Source: Prolixibacteraceae bacterium (lineage in GTDB: Bacteria; Bacteroidota; Bacteroidia; Bacteroidales; Prolixibacteraceae). Taken from it: DNA of 7,481 bases. The translations under genes were made by a program, and so were the position numbers. Below the pieces are notes generated by a model. That model had not been told where the DNA came from, did not search any database, and saw only the letters and a list, made by a program, of their open reading frames with translations. The DNA lies in assembly GCA_027858145.1 (NCBI GenBank), contig JAQIDF010000021.1:1-7481 (forward strand). The letters run 5' to 3'. Shown one piece after another: positions 7,405-7,481 of this stretch (position 1 is the first letter of the stretch; every line of letters begins with the position of its first letter).

Positions 7405-7481
7405 ATGAATACAAAAGTTTTAGAACTGGCCAAAATGATTGACCATTCCATTCTTCATCCAACACTTACCGATGAAGATTT
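7405..7481 (+). CDS. deoC: Deoxyribose-phosphate aldolase (DeoC)-like, 3'-partial
   Basis: Only the first 25 codons are inside the window. They read MNTKVLELAKMIDHSILHP followed by TLTDED, which is the N-terminal strand and helix start typical of DeoC-family class I aldolases (consensus IDHTLL-P with T-E-D shortly after). Known members split 2-deoxyribose-5-phosphate into acetaldehyde and glyceraldehyde-3-phosphate in the cytoplasm; no signal peptide is present here, in keeping with that. The HP rather than KP after the IDHxxL motif is common in a DeoC-like branch whose substrates are less certain, so the gene symbol is provisional. The active-site lysine lies beyond the edge. The start is fixed by the motif and lies 27 bp after the DUF4038 fragment in an AT-rich leader. 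Confidence 0.82.
   Translation, partial: MNTKVLELAKMIDHSILHPTLTDED

Noticed and set aside
1..7481. CRISPR arrays, tRNA or rRNA genes, insertion sequences, riboswitches
   Set aside because: No spaced direct repeats, cloverleaf-like segments, transposase motifs or structured leaders were seen on either strand.

Overview
The window reads as a carbohydrate-degradation locus from a member of the Bacteroidota (class Bacteroidia or a close relative). The evidence is an AT-rich genome with low-complexity, Shine-Dalgarno-poor leaders, two exported lipoproteins with Bacteroidota-style lipoboxes, and a dense same-strand run of glycoside hydrolases (GH43, GH43, GH92, a GH140/DUF4038 fragment). This assignment is inference from style and gene content; there is no rRNA or marker gene. 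Every recognisable gene is on the + strand. No tRNA, rRNA, CRISPR array, transposase or SusC/SusD pair was seen.

Layout: (1) 1-1203, the 3' part of a GH43 glycosidase with a C-terminal CBM6-like domain, cut by the window edge. (2) A 177-bp gap, then 1381-3111, a complete lipoprotein GH43 enzyme of beta-xylosidase/arabinofuranosidase type with a C-terminal beta-sandwich. (3) 3186-3740, a LacI-family regulator that stops about halfway through its sensor domain. (4) 3776-6052, a complete GH92 lipoprotein (alpha-mannosidase family). (5) 6080-7075, a secreted nucleoside-hydrolase-like protein. (6) 7072-7377, the N-terminal fifth of a DUF4038/GH140-type protein, starting on an ATGA overlap with the previous gene and broken after about 95 residues. 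(7) From 7405 to the edge, the start of a deoxyribose-phosphate-aldolase (DeoC)-like gene.

How the genes may work together: the GH43 enzymes would remove arabinofuranosyl or xylosyl units, GH92 would remove alpha-mannosyl units outside the cytoplasm or at the cell surface, and the nucleoside-hydrolase-like protein would cleave N-ribosides or a related furanoside in the periplasm. A DeoC-like aldolase would then act on a phosphorylated sugar in the cytoplasm. Genes 4 to 7 are spaced by 27 bp, a 4-bp overlap and 27 bp, which looks like one transcription unit.

The most notable feature is that two genes, the LacI regulator and the DUF4038 protein, are each cut off inside a conserved domain and followed within tens of bases by a gene with an intact start. 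The two break points bracket a 3.6-kb block (GH92, nucleoside hydrolase, DUF4038 5' end), so they may be the two ends of one replacement event. I did not find a convincing entirely new system; the block boundaries and the exported nucleoside-hydrolase-like gene inside a glycan operon are the points worth checking.
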